This document shows positions 22,578 to 31,626 of a stretch of 45,715 nucleotides of DNA, piece by piece. The position numbers were made by a program, and so were the translations under genes. Below the pieces are notes generated by a model. That model made no database searches. It saw only the letters and a program-made list of their open reading frames with translations, and was not told the DNA's origin. Source of the DNA: Microthrixaceae bacterium (GTDB lineage: Bacteria; Actinomycetota; Acidimicrobiia; Acidimicrobiales; Microtrichaceae); NCBI GenBank assembly GCA_020845705.1, contig JADLFH010000079.1, forward strand, positions 1-45,715, written 5' to 3'. Each line of letters begins with the position of its first letter. The first letter of the stretch is position 1.

Positions 22578-23872
22578 TCGCCCGACGGCAGCCACTCGGC
22601 GTCGCCGCCGATCTCGACCACGTCGAGGAGCAGCCGCTGGAGGGTCGAGGCGATCGTGGCTTCACGCACAGCCTCGGCGAGGGAACCACCGCGGATCATC
22701 ACGCCATCGACGCCGACCGAGAAGTCACCTGAAACAGGGTTCACCCCCGAATGCAGACCGGCGAACGACCCGACGAACAACCCCAGGTCCACCGACTCGA
22801 CGAGCTGCTCGAAGGACCGCTCGCCCGGCTCCATCACCAACACCCTTGCGCCGACTCCCGGCAGCGAACGCGGGCCCCGCATCGCAGAGCCGGTGCTGGA
22901 GGTTGCCGAGCGACGCGCGGTGTAGCTGTTGTGAAGGAAGCCATCGAGCACACCGCCCGAGATGAGCGGATTGCGCCGACACGCCAGGCCTTCGCCATCC
23001 CAGCTCTCGGCACCGAGCGACTCTGAACGGGTGGGGTCGTCCGCGACGCTCAAGAGGGGCGATGCGATCTTCTCGCCGACACGCCCCGCGAACGGCGAGC
23101 GGCCCTTGAGGACCGAATCGCCGTCGAGCATCCCCGAGACGAGACCCAGCAGCGACCCGACCAGACGCGGTTCCAAGACGATTGCAAGCCGACCGGACGC
23201 CGGCTTGGCACCTCCCAGCAGGCGGGTTGCCCGCTCGACGGCGTCACGGGCGACACGCTCCGGGTCGAGAGCGCCCGCCGAGCGGGCCGCGTCACCGGCG
23301 GAGCCGATCTGGGTCTCGTCGCCGTCTCTGGCGAGGGGCTGAACCCCGATGCTGCACGACGTGCCACGGTCGAGGACGGCAATGCCTTCGGACGAGGCGT
23401 ACGCCACCTCGCCTGCACCGTCGCTCCAAGCCGCGGTACGGACACCTGTCACGCGGGGATCGAGGCCACAGGTTCGACGTTCGAGGTCGATCGCCGCGGC
23501 GATCTTCGCGGCGGGATCCATCGAGACCAGATCGTCGTTCCACTGGAGGTGCGCAACGTGGTCGACTCCATCGGGTTCCGCCAAGCCGACCCACTCGTCG
23601 AACTGCGAGAACTGGACGTTGTCGCGGGCGTCTCGGAGGACCTCGGCCACGACATCGGCATCGAGAGAACCCGCGTGGGCGAATCCCACCCTCCCGTCGA
23701 GGATCACCCGCACACCGACGCCTGAGCTCTGAGCAGAGGTGAACGATTCGACCTCGCCACCGAAGACCTTGACCGACGTGGACCTCCCGCGGCTCATCAT
23801 CACGTCCACCTGTTCACCGTTGCGCGCCGAGCCCGCAACCGCGACCGCGACGGCGAGCAGGTCGTCGGTCAT
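22529..23872 (-). CDS. TldD/PmbA-family protein, PmbA (TldE) paralogue A
   Basis: The 447-residue protein has the PmbA/TldE pattern: VKVFGGEVESFTSAQSSGVGVRVILDGRVGFAHAG near residue 32, a metal-free core, NSYTARRSATSSTGSAMRG near 320, GLHSGVNPVSGDFSVGVDGVMIRGG near 380. It lacks the HExxxH zinc motif, as expected of the non-catalytic TldE subunit that pairs with TldD. ATG 23872 overlaps the stop of the next paralogue by 4 nt (ATGA). A frame running on to 24367 is a shadow. TldD/TldE complexes degrade unfolded peptides and process some modified peptides; the substrate here is unknown. Confidence 0.9.
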   Translation of the reverse strand: MTDDLLAVAVAVAGSARNGEQVDVMMSRGRSTSVKVFGGEVESFTSAQSSGVGVRVILDGRVGFAHAGSLDADVVAEVLRDARDNVQFSQFDEWVGLAEPDGVDHVAHLQWNDDLVSMDPAAKIAAAIDLERRTCGLDPRVTGVRTAAWSDGAGEVAYASSEGIAVLDRGTSCSIGVQPLARDGDETQIGSAGDAARSAGALDPERVARDAVERATRLLGGAKPASGRLAIVLEPRLVGSLLGLVSGMLDGDSVLKGRSPFAGRVGEKIASPLLSVADDPTRSESLGAESWDGEGLACRRNPLISGGVLDGFLHNSYTARRSATSSTGSAMRGPRSLPGVGARVLVMEPGERSFEQLVESVDLGLFVGSFAGLHSGVNPVSGDFSVGVDGVMIRGGSLAEAVREATIASTLQRLLLDVVEIGGDAEWLPSGDYLASMVVGDIALSGA

Positions 23873-25221
23873 CCCGCTCCACCCGACAACGTGACCTCCG
23901 CGACCGCAAGTGAGACCCCCGACGCCTCGAGCGGGAAGAAGACCACGTCGTTGCCCACCGCCACCACGTCGGTGAGCATCCGTTGGAGGGTGGACGCGAT
24001 CGTCACCTCCCGCACTGCCTCGGCGGGTTCCCCGCCTCTCAACCTCACACCCTCGGCGCCCGTGGAGAAGTCGCCGGAGACCGGGTTGACGCCCGAGTGC
24101 ATGCCTGAGACCTCCTGGATGAGAAGGCCGTCTCCCACCTGAGCCCACACCTGTTCCGCGGTGAGCCCTCCCGGCCGCAGGCCGACGGCCTGGGGGCCCG
24201 GCGAGGGGGTGGTCTTGAAGCCGTGTCGAACCGCGGAGCCGGTCGAGGCGGCACCTGCCACCCGGGCGGTGTAGGAGTCGTAGAGGAACCCCGAGGCGAC
24301 GCCCGAGTCGATCAACGCGACCGGCCTGGTTGCGATTCCTTCGCCGTCGTTGGATGTCGCACCCCACTGTCGCGGGTCGGTCGGATCGTCCACCAGCGTC
24401 ACCAACGGAGACGCCACCTGCTCACCGATGCGGTTCGCGAACAACGACCGACCCTTCTGCACCGCATCCGCGGAGAACACCGCAGCAACCAACCCGATCA
24501 GCTGCGCAGTCACCCACGGATCCAACACGACGGTGAGCCGTTCGCTGCGGGCCGGCTTGGCGCCCAACATCCGCACCGCCCGGGCGACGGCGTCGGAGGC
24601 GGTGGCCGAAACGTCGAGGGCCTCGGGGTGGCGGCCGACCGAGAAGCCGAACCCTGTGGTGGTCTCCTCCTCACCCGAGGCCAGCACGTACGCGCTCAGG
24701 GCGCAGGCGGTCTCGGTCGAGGCCGCCCGGACACCGGAGGTGGAGGCGATGGCGCTGGTCGCGACCTGGTCGGAGTAGTCGACCGACTCGATGCCGATCC
24801 GCGGGTCCGCCCCTACCACTGCCGCCTCCAGATCCAGGGCCAACCGGATCTTGGCGTCGGTGCCCGTCGCCTCGAGGCGCCCGTCGTAGAGGTCGAGCGA
24901 CGCGGGGGCCACACCGTCGGGATCGGCGAGTCCGGCCTGGGGGTCCGCCGAAGCGAACCGGGCGTTGTCGCGGGCGTCGTCGAGCGCGTCGCGGACTGCC
25001 GCTTCATCGAGGGTTCCCGCCCACGCGAACCCGACGCGCCCCTCGACCACGACCCGAACACCCACCCCCGCGGACTCGGCAGAGGTGAACGCCTCGACCG
25101 CACCGTCATAGACGCGCACCTCTGTGTCGCGCGACCAGGTGGCGACGGCCTCGACCGATTCGCCTCGGGCCGCCCCCGCGACGACCTGGTCCGCGATGGC
25201 CTGGATACGGTCGGGCGTCAC
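23869..25221 (-). CDS. TldD/PmbA-family protein, PmbA (TldE) paralogue B
   Basis: The 450-residue protein is a clear paralogue of the following gene: VRVYDGAVEAFTSAESAGVGVRVVVEGRVGFAWAG, then SYTARVAGAASTGSAVRHG near residue 320 and GMHSGVNPVSGDFSTGAEGVRLRGG near 385. It also lacks a zinc-binding HExxxH motif. The GTG start overlaps the tldD stop (GTGA), and its stop overlaps paralogue A, so all three are translated as one coupled set. Two TldE-like subunits could form alternative heterodimers with the single TldD. Confidence 0.9.
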   Translation of the reverse strand: MTPDRIQAIADQVVAGAARGESVEAVATWSRDTEVRVYDGAVEAFTSAESAGVGVRVVVEGRVGFAWAGTLDEAAVRDALDDARDNARFASADPQAGLADPDGVAPASLDLYDGRLEATGTDAKIRLALDLEAAVVGADPRIGIESVDYSDQVATSAIASTSGVRAASTETACALSAYVLASGEEETTTGFGFSVGRHPEALDVSATASDAVARAVRMLGAKPARSERLTVVLDPWVTAQLIGLVAAVFSADAVQKGRSLFANRIGEQVASPLVTLVDDPTDPRQWGATSNDGEGIATRPVALIDSGVASGFLYDSYTARVAGAASTGSAVRHGFKTTPSPGPQAVGLRPGGLTAEQVWAQVGDGLLIQEVSGMHSGVNPVSGDFSTGAEGVRLRGGEPAEAVREVTIASTLQRMLTDVVAVGNDVVFFPLEASGVSLAVAEVTLSGGAG

Positions 25222-26615
25222 GCTGCGGTGCCGCCGATGGTCAGCCCGTGAACCCGGAGGGTCGGCACCCCGTCGCCCACCGGTACGCCTTGGCCGTCCT
25301 TACCGCAGGTTCCCGGTGGCCCCATGGCGAAGTCGTTGCCCACCGCGTCGATGTTGCCCAGAACCGCCGGCCCGTTGCCGATGAGGTTCCCCTCCCGGAG
25401 CGGCTCGGTGATACGGCCACCCTCGATCAGATAAGCCTCGGTCATACCGAAGACGAAGTCACCCGTTGCGGTGTTGACCTGCCCTCCGCCGAGGTGGGCG
25501 ATGTACACGCCGGAGTCGGTGTCGGCGATGATGTCCTCGGGCGAGTCCGAACCGCCGAGCAGGTAGGTGTTGGTCATCCGAACCATCGGGAGGTGCTGGT
25601 AGCTCTGTCGGCGACCATTGCCCGAACTGGTGCGCCCTTCCTTGCGGGCACGCAGCCCGTCCCACATGTAGTCGACGAGCACCCCGTCCTCGATCAGAAC
25701 GTTGCGCTGAGCGACGTGGCCCTCGTCGTCGATGCCGAAGTTCCCCCACTCTCCCCCGAGTGTGCCGTCGTCCACCAGGGTGACCAGCGGCGACGCGACG
25801 AGCTCACCAAGCCTGCCGGCGAACACCGACGCGCCCTTCTCGACCAGGTCCGCCTCGAGCCCGTGGCCGCACGCCTCGTGGAACATCACACCGCCGCCGC
25901 CTGAGCCGATGACCACCGTCATCTGTCCCGAGGGCGCCGGCCGGGCCGCCAGCTTCGTCAGGGCCCGCTGTGCGGCTGTGGCGGCAAGGTCCTCGACGTC
26001 GTAGCGGTCGAACAGTTCGAAGCCGATGGTGTGGCCCACCGACTCACGTCCGGTCTGCATGCCGGTGTCGCCGGTGGCGACGCAGGAGACCGACAAGAGG
26101 GTGCGCACCTGGTCGTCGCCCACCACGATCCCCTCGGAGTTCGCCACCTGAATCCGCCGCCGACTGTCGGAGTAGCGGGCCGTCACCTGGGTGATGCCCG
26201 AACCGGCCGTCCTCGCCGCCTGGTCGGCCAGCGTCAACAACTCGACCTTGCGGGCCTTGCCGATGTCATCCGGATAGATGCCGACGGGTCTCAGCGTGGA
26301 CTCCCCGGCGCGCAGCTGGACGGTCCGTCCGGCCTCTCCGGCGCCCCGCGCGGCCTGTGCCGCGATGCGTGCGGTCTCCAACAGGGCGGCTTCGCTCAGA
26401 TCCGACGTGTGGGCGAAACCGGTGGAGTCCCCCACGACCACCCTGATCCCGGCCCCCCGGTCACGACCCGAGGTGAGCTCCTCGACCTTCCCGTCATCGA
26501 GGACCGCGCCCGTGGAACGGCGGTCCTCCGCGAAGACCTCCGCCCATTCGGCGCCTGTGGACAGTGCAGCGCCGAGCACGCGCTGGAGCGTTTCGGAATC
26601 GATCAGATCGGGCAC
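25218..26615 (-). CDS. tldD: TldD metalloprotease
   Basis: The 465-residue catalytic subunit carries the zinc site HEACGHGLEAD (HExxxH) near residue 255 and TCGKDGQGVPVG near 440, whose Cys is a usual third ligand in TldD. Other conserved parts are LDDGKVEELTSGRDRGAGIRVV near residue 40 and GGQVNTATGDFVFGMTEAYLIEGG near 385. The TldD/E complex trims unstructured peptides through a narrow channel. The GTG start has AGGAG 9 nt upstream. It is first in a tldD-pmbA-pmbA operon. Confidence 0.94.
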   Translation of the reverse strand: MPDLIDSETLQRVLGAALSTGAEWAEVFAEDRRSTGAVLDDGKVEELTSGRDRGAGIRVVVGDSTGFAHTSDLSEAALLETARIAAQAARGAGEAGRTVQLRAGESTLRPVGIYPDDIGKARKVELLTLADQAARTAGSGITQVTARYSDSRRRIQVANSEGIVVGDDQVRTLLSVSCVATGDTGMQTGRESVGHTIGFELFDRYDVEDLAATAAQRALTKLAARPAPSGQMTVVIGSGGGGVMFHEACGHGLEADLVEKGASVFAGRLGELVASPLVTLVDDGTLGGEWGNFGIDDEGHVAQRNVLIEDGVLVDYMWDGLRARKEGRTSSGNGRRQSYQHLPMVRMTNTYLLGGSDSPEDIIADTDSGVYIAHLGGGQVNTATGDFVFGMTEAYLIEGGRITEPLREGNLIGNGPAVLGNIDAVGNDFAMGPPGTCGKDGQGVPVGDGVPTLRVHGLTIGGTAA

Positions 26616-26726
26616 GTGAGTTGGCTCCTGGGCTCTTGCGGCACGGCCACGGCCCTGCCGGGTCCGCGGCGAGGGAAGTACCCGAACCGGATCGATTCAT
26701 GCGTTGGAAGCGCCGCAGCGATGTGG

Positions 26727-26752
26727 CTCGGGACAACCCGAGTCCGTATCGT
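26727..26752 (+). promoter_or_regulatory. Leaderless promoter of the thioesterase gene with an adjacent palindrome
   Basis: TATCGT (26747-26752) ends 7 nt before the ATG at 26760, with no ribosome binding site. CTCGGG-ACAA-CCCGAG (26727-26742) is a perfect 6-bp inverted repeat between the expected -35 and -10 and may bind a repressor. Confidence 0.45.
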
Positions 26753-26759
26753 ACTGACG

Positions 26760-27137
26760 ATGCACTTGCAGGCCGGCCTCACCGGCAACGCCACCCTCGA
26801 GGTCTCCCAGGCCGACACCGCCATCGCACTCCGATCAGGAAGCGTGCCGACTTTGGGCACACCCCGCTTGATCGCTCTGTGCGAGGAAGCCACGCTCCAG
26901 GCGCTCAACGGCCATCTCGACGAGGGAACCTGTTCGGTCGGGGTACGCGTGCAGGTCGAGCACATCTCCCCCACCGCGGTCGGCCATCACGTCGCAGCCG
27001 ACGCGACGCTCGAGAAGATCGAAGGGCGTCGACTCATCTTCTCCGTGTCGGCCAAGGACGAGCGCGGTCTCGTCGCCGCAGGGAAGGTCACCCGGGTGAT
27101 CGTCGAGGTGGAGCGCTTCTTGGAAAAGGCCCGCTGA
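26760..27137 (+). CDS. FlK-like hotdog-fold thioesterase
   Basis: The 125-residue protein has a single hotdog domain: DTAIALRSGSVPTLGTPRLIALCEEATLQAL near residues 20-50 and GVRVQVEHISPTAVGHHV near 65-82. The Thr in GTP, Glu in CEEA and His in VEHISP match the catalytic triad of fluoroacetyl-CoA thioesterase FlK and its relatives. In most bacteria this family hydrolyses small acyl-CoAs or serves as a housekeeping thioesterase; fluoroacetate activity is not implied. The ATG follows a leaderless -10 box. It precedes the ABC exporter ATPase gene by 13 nt. Confidence 0.85.
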   Translation: MHLQAGLTGNATLEVSQADTAIALRSGSVPTLGTPRLIALCEEATLQALNGHLDEGTCSVGVRVQVEHISPTAVGHHVAADATLEKIEGRRLIFSVSAKDERGLVAAGKVTRVIVEVERFLEKAR

Positions 27138-27150
27138 CCAGGCGACGGCT

Positions 27151-27843
27151 GTGACCGGTCCCATCCTGTCGGCGCGAGGGGTACACAAGACCTACCGGAG
27201 CGCCGGCGGTGAGACCCCCGCACTGCGGGGAATCGACTTCGACCTGGGGGCGGGAGAGTTCGTGACGGTGATGGGCCCGTCTGGGAACGGGAAGACGACG
27301 CTGTTGAACTGCCTCTCGGGACTCGACGGGATCGACGCAGGAACGGTCGTCATCGACGGCCACGACATCCACAACCTGCCGGACCGCCAACGCACCGATC
27401 ACCGTGCGAAACGCATGGGTTTCATCTTCCAGGCGTTCAACCTCATTCCCGTCTTCAGCGCGCTCGAGAACGTCGAGTTGCCGATGCTGCTCGCCGGAAT
27501 GGCAGATCGCAGCACACGTGCCCGCGCCCAGGAGCTGCTCGATCGTGTCGGGCTCGGCCACCGCGAGGACCACCGACCCGCCGAGCTGTCCGGCGGCGAG
27601 CAGCAGCGAGTCGCCATCGCCCGGGCGCTCGTGAGCCATCCCGCGATCATCTGGGCCGACGAACCCACCGGGAACCTCGACTCCCACACCGCCGAGGACG
27701 TGCTCGCACTCCTACACGAGGTGCATGCCGATGGGCAGGCGTTGGTTCTCGTGACCCACGATCACGACATCGGCACATCCGGCGAGCGGCTCGTCGAGGT
27801 CCACGACGGCCAGATCACCTACGACGGCCCACCCCGTCCATGA
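27151..27843 (+). CDS. MacB/LolD-type ABC transporter ATP-binding protein
   Basis: The 230-residue ATPase has Walker A GPSGNGKTT near residue 42 (Asn in place of the common Ser), Q-loop FIFQAFNLIPVFSALENVELPML near 92, signature LSGGEQQRVAIARAL near 147, Walker B IIWADEPTGNLDS and H-loop LVTHD. The Q-loop and signature match the MacB/LolD/FtsE branch that drives FtsX-type permeases. Its stop overlaps the start of the permease gene (ATGA). It probably powers export or extraction of a lipid, peptide or lipoprotein. Confidence 0.93.
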   Translation: MTGPILSARGVHKTYRSAGGETPALRGIDFDLGAGEFVTVMGPSGNGKTTLLNCLSGLDGIDAGTVVIDGHDIHNLPDRQRTDHRAKRMGFIFQAFNLIPVFSALENVELPMLLAGMADRSTRARAQELLDRVGLGHREDHRPAELSGGEQQRVAIARALVSHPAIIWADEPTGNLDSHTAEDVLALLHEVHADGQALVLVTHDHDIGTSGERLVEVHDGQITYDGPPRP

Positions 27844-30659
27844 TCGGGTCGGTCGCGGGCAGGCTCGCGGCTCGAAACATCCTCCGGCGTCCCGCCGAGG
27901 CTCTGCTCGTGGTGATCGGAGCGATGCTTGGCACCTCGATAATCGCGGCGGCGTTGGTGATCGGCGACAGCTTCGACGGTTCGATACGCGACGGCGCCCG
28001 AACTCAGCTCGGTCCGATCGACGAGATCGTGCAGGTACGAGCCGGACCCGACGATCTCGACCGGCGCGTGGCACAACTCGCAGATCGCCTTGCCCACACC
28101 AGCCTTCGACATGTGGACGGACTCCTCACGGCACGGATGGCCGGTGCGGTGCTCTCCAGCGGCCGGACCCAAGACACCGGATCGCCTGACCCGAACACCT
28201 GCGTGATGGAGGTCAGCCCCGCCGAGGTCCGGCACTTCGGTCCTGATCCGGAACTGGGCGGCTTCGCGCGGATCCGACACGAACCGGCCGCCGGCACCAC
28301 GTTCATGGGTCGCGACGTTGCGTCACGACTCGGCCTCTCCACCGGCGACACAGTGCAAGTCGCCGCCTACGGGTCCGCCAGGTCGTTTCGAGTCACCCGG
28401 CTCATCGAGCCAGTCGGGGTGGCCGGCTACTGCGACGCGCTCGTCCCTGCCGGCAGCATCGCCGAGCTCGCCCGATCAGCCCCCGAGGGGCGCGCCGAGA
28501 TGGCGGAGCTGCCCCTGGGCGCGGTCTTCGTGTCGAACAACGGCGGACTCGAGGACTCCGTCGATCATTCCGAGCAGGTGACCGAACAGCTTCGGGCGGT
28601 CACCGCCGGTTTCGACGCCGAGGTTCGACCGCTGAAGGCCGACCTGCTCGAGAACGCAGAGCGAACCGGCGGAAACCTCCGGACCCTCTTCTCGGCCATC
28701 GGCGGCTTCTCCGTCGCGGCGGGCGTCCTGCTGCTCATCAACCTCGTGGTGATGCTGGCCGAGGAGCGCAAGGTGGAGCTCGGTGTCCTGCGAGCGATCG
28801 GCCTGCGTCGAGGGGCGGTCTGGCGGTCCTTCTGCATCGAGGGATTCATCTACTCGGCCGCTTCCGCCGTGCTGGGCACGGCGTTGGGAATCGGCGTCGC
28901 CCGCCTGGTGATCTCAGGTGCCGGCCGGGTGTTCGGGGACCCCGACGACCCCTCTCAGCTCCTGGTGGTGCTCCGTCCCGCCGCACTGGCGGGGTCCGTC
29001 GCGATCGGTTTCGGCATCTCGGCGCTCACCGTTGCAGCCACCAGCGGACGGATCGCACGTCTCAACATCATCGCGGCGATCCGCGACCTGCCCTCTCACC
29101 ACGTCGTCCGGCGAACGCGGTGGGCAACTCTCATCGCGTGCCTCGGGGTAGCGGTGGGCGTCGCGGAGTTCGCCATCGGCTTCACCCGGCCATCTCCCGA
29201 GCTGCTTTTCTCCTCACCACCTCTCATCGCGTGGTCGACGGCGTCACTCCTTGCGCATCGACTTCCCAGGCGTCTCGTGGCCACCACCGGCGCTGCTTTC
29301 GTGATCGCGTGGTGTCTCGCGGTGTTCCCCCTGTTCCCCCGAGAGATGGAACAACCGAGGATCACGGTCTTCGTCGAGATGGGCCTGATCATGGTCGCCG
29401 CGGCGGTGGTGCTCGCCACGAACCTCGACCGTCTCTGGGCCCGGCTGATCCGCATGCTCACCGCGCACGGCCGAGGCGTCGCGGTCCACCTGGCGTTGGC
29501 CTACCCCCTGGCGCGCCGATTCCGAACCGGGATGTTGTTGGCGATGTTCAGCCTCGTCATCTTCACGATGACGTTCCTGGGCACCTTCTCCGCCATCCTC
29601 GGCGACAGCGCTCCCAATGGCGCCCGGGACAGCTCGGCGGGGTTCGACCTGATCGTCGACTCCAACCCCTCGAATCCGCTCGATCCCACCGACATCAGCC
29701 GAGATCGCGATGTCGCGGGGGTGGCGGTGCTCGTTCGCGGGAGCGCGGAGTTCACCAACGGCTACCAGCCGGAGCCCACCACCTGGCCGTTGACCGGTTT
29801 CGACGAAGCCTTCCTGGGACATGGCGCACCCGCGCTGTTGGCTCGCGATCGCCGATTCCGGACCGACCGTGACGCGTTCGAACACGTCCTCGATGACCCG
29901 GGCGCGATCATCGTGGGGACCGAGTTCCTGCAATCGTCCACCGCACCCGCCACCGAGGAGCCCGAAGTCGGCGACCGAGTTGTGGCACGCAATCGCTCCG
30001 GCGAGCAGGTCCGTCTACGCGTGGCCGGAGTGTTGCGATCGGACTACCCGATCCACGGCGCGTTGGTGAGCGCCGAGCGCGCTCGGTCCTTGCTCGCCCC
30101 CACCTATTCGGAGAACCGGATGTTCGTCCGCCTTCAGGCGGGCGAGAGCGCCGATCTGGTGGCGCGCCGGCTTGCGAGGAGCTTCAGCAACAACGGCACG
30201 TCGGCGCGCACGTTCCTGGAACTCGCCGATGACCAGCTCTCCCGCATGGCCGACTTCATCCGCCTGATGCAGGCGTACCTCGGCTTCGGACTTCTGATCG
30301 GGCTGGCCGGCCTCGGCGTGGTGATGGTCCGGGCGGTGCGTGAACGACGCCGGGAGATCGGGATGTTGCGCGCCATGGGAACTCAAGCACGTCTCGTGCG
30401 GCAGGGCTTCCTGCTGGAGGCTGTGTTCGTTGCCGCACATGCGGTCACCATCGGCATCACGCTCGCGCTACTCACGGCCGCACAGGTCGTGGTGCGCTCG
30501 GGCGCCTTCTCGAACGCCACAGTCGAGTTCGTGGTGCCGTGGGCCACCGTTGCGACCCTCGTCGTCGTGCCGCTGTTGGTGACGATGCTGACAACTCTGG
30601 TACCGGCGCGGAACGCCGCGGCAATCCGCCCCGCGCGTGCTCTGCGTGAGCTCGGCTGA
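27840..30659 (+). CDS. FtsX-like ABC transporter permease
   Basis: The 939-residue permease begins with an N-terminal helix (ALLVVIGAMLGTSIIAAALVIGDSF) and a large extracytoplasmic domain. Three membrane helices follow at about residues 285-400, a central multi-helix block at about 420-590, a second extracytoplasmic domain, and three C-terminal helices ending IRPARALRELG. Two FtsX domains are recognisable by GVLRAIGLRRGAVWRSF and IGMLRAMGTQARLVRQGF. This architecture is common in actinobacterial MacB-type exporters. It is translationally coupled to the ATPase. Substrate unknown. Confidence 0.9.
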   Translation: MIGSVAGRLAARNILRRPAEALLVVIGAMLGTSIIAAALVIGDSFDGSIRDGARTQLGPIDEIVQVRAGPDDLDRRVAQLADRLAHTSLRHVDGLLTARMAGAVLSSGRTQDTGSPDPNTCVMEVSPAEVRHFGPDPELGGFARIRHEPAAGTTFMGRDVASRLGLSTGDTVQVAAYGSARSFRVTRLIEPVGVAGYCDALVPAGSIAELARSAPEGRAEMAELPLGAVFVSNNGGLEDSVDHSEQVTEQLRAVTAGFDAEVRPLKADLLENAERTGGNLRTLFSAIGGFSVAAGVLLLINLVVMLAEERKVELGVLRAIGLRRGAVWRSFCIEGFIYSAASAVLGTALGIGVARLVISGAGRVFGDPDDPSQLLVVLRPAALAGSVAIGFGISALTVAATSGRIARLNIIAAIRDLPSHHVVRRTRWATLIACLGVAVGVAEFAIGFTRPSPELLFSSPPLIAWSTASLLAHRLPRRLVATTGAAFVIAWCLAVFPLFPREMEQPRITVFVEMGLIMVAAAVVLATNLDRLWARLIRMLTAHGRGVAVHLALAYPLARRFRTGMLLAMFSLVIFTMTFLGTFSAILGDSAPNGARDSSAGFDLIVDSNPSNPLDPTDISRDRDVAGVAVLVRGSAEFTNGYQPEPTTWPLTGFDEAFLGHGAPALLARDRRFRTDRDAFEHVLDDPGAIIVGTEFLQSSTAPATEEPEVGDRVVARNRSGEQVRLRVAGVLRSDYPIHGALVSAERARSLLAPTYSENRMFVRLQAGESADLVARRLARSFSNNGTSARTFLELADDQLSRMADFIRLMQAYLGFGLLIGLAGLGVVMVRAVRERRREIGMLRAMGTQARLVRQGFLLEAVFVAAHAVTIGITLALLTAAQVVVRSGAFSNATVEFVVPWATVATLVVVPLLVTMLTTLVPARNAAAIRPARALRELG

Positions 30660-30674
30660 GATCGAGGGCGTCGC

Positions 30675-31553
30675 TCAGCGGCCGCGGAGCAGGAAGGCAT
30701 CGACGGCGGCCCGCCACGCCTCGGTGGCCTCCATCTGCGGCGAGTGGCCCGCGCCGGGGATGACCGCCAGCTCCGCCCCGGCTATGGCGTCGGTCATCCG
30801 TCGTGACGCACCGAGGAACGGCCGGTCAAGCTCACCCACCACGACGAGTGTCTCGCAGCGCAGCGACCGAAGCTCCTCCAGCCGATCCGGGGTCTCGTGG
30901 AAGCGCCGCAGCATCGACGCGAACATCGAAGGTGAGGCAGCCAGGAACTTGTCGTCACACCATTCCTCGTATCCCGGAACCTCGGCGCACAGACGCTGGT
31001 GTGCCGGGTTCGCCAGGGGATCGGCGCCCGCCCTGAGCACTTCTTGGATGACCGCCATCCCCTCGGTTCGAGCAAGCTGCACGCCGAGCTCCAACATCTC
31101 GGTGTCGAGGTCGGCCACAGGCCCATGGTGGGTGTCCATGAGGATCATCCGCCCGACCCGATGGGGCTCTCGAGTCACGAGGTGCTGCACGATCATCCCG
31201 CCCATCGAGTGGCCGATGACGTCGAATCGCTCCCACTCCAGCACGTCGGCCAACCCGATCATGTCGAGGGCGAAGGCGTCGAAGCTGTAGGCGTCCTCGT
31301 GGCCGGGATGATCGCTGTCGCCGTGGCCGCGATGGTCGGGAGCCACCGCGTGGAAGCCCAGCTCCGCGAAGCGTGCGACCTCCACACCGAAGTCCTCCTT
31401 GGCCCCCGTGAAACCGTGAACCAGCAGAAGCGGCAACCCACCCGCGCCCGCTTCGAGCACCGACAGGTCCAGCTCGCCGATCGACACTCGGCGCGCATCG
31501 AGACCGCCTGTGGGGTCGAACGTGTCGCTCGGGCCGATGCCGGTGGTGGTCAT
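30675..31553 (-). CDS. Alpha/beta hydrolase
   Basis: The 292-residue protein has a canonical alpha/beta hydrolase core: oxyanion strand LLLVHGFTGAKEDF near residue 48, DHRGHGDSDHPG near 75, nucleophile elbow FDVIGHSMGGMIVQH near 112, the acid segment VVVGELDRPFLGAS near 240 and the catalytic His in IPGAGHSPQME near 270. ATG 31553 has a perfect AGGAGG site; the frame continues upstream only as an antisense shadow. It lacks a signal peptide. Substrate unpredictable (ester, epoxide or C-C bond). It converges with the permease gene across 15 bp. Confidence 0.87.
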   Translation of the reverse strand: MTTTGIGPSDTFDPTGGLDARRVSIGELDLSVLEAGAGGLPLLLVHGFTGAKEDFGVEVARFAELGFHAVAPDHRGHGDSDHPGHEDAYSFDAFALDMIGLADVLEWERFDVIGHSMGGMIVQHLVTREPHRVGRMILMDTHHGPVADLDTEMLELGVQLARTEGMAVIQEVLRAGADPLANPAHQRLCAEVPGYEEWCDDKFLAASPSMFASMLRRFHETPDRLEELRSLRCETLVVVGELDRPFLGASRRMTDAIAGAELAVIPGAGHSPQMEATEAWRAAVDAFLLRGR

Positions 31554-31626
31554 GTCGATACCTCCTGAACGACAACAATGACGTATCGCCGTTCGTTCCA
31601 CCACCCGACGCCACCTCTCCCCGACG

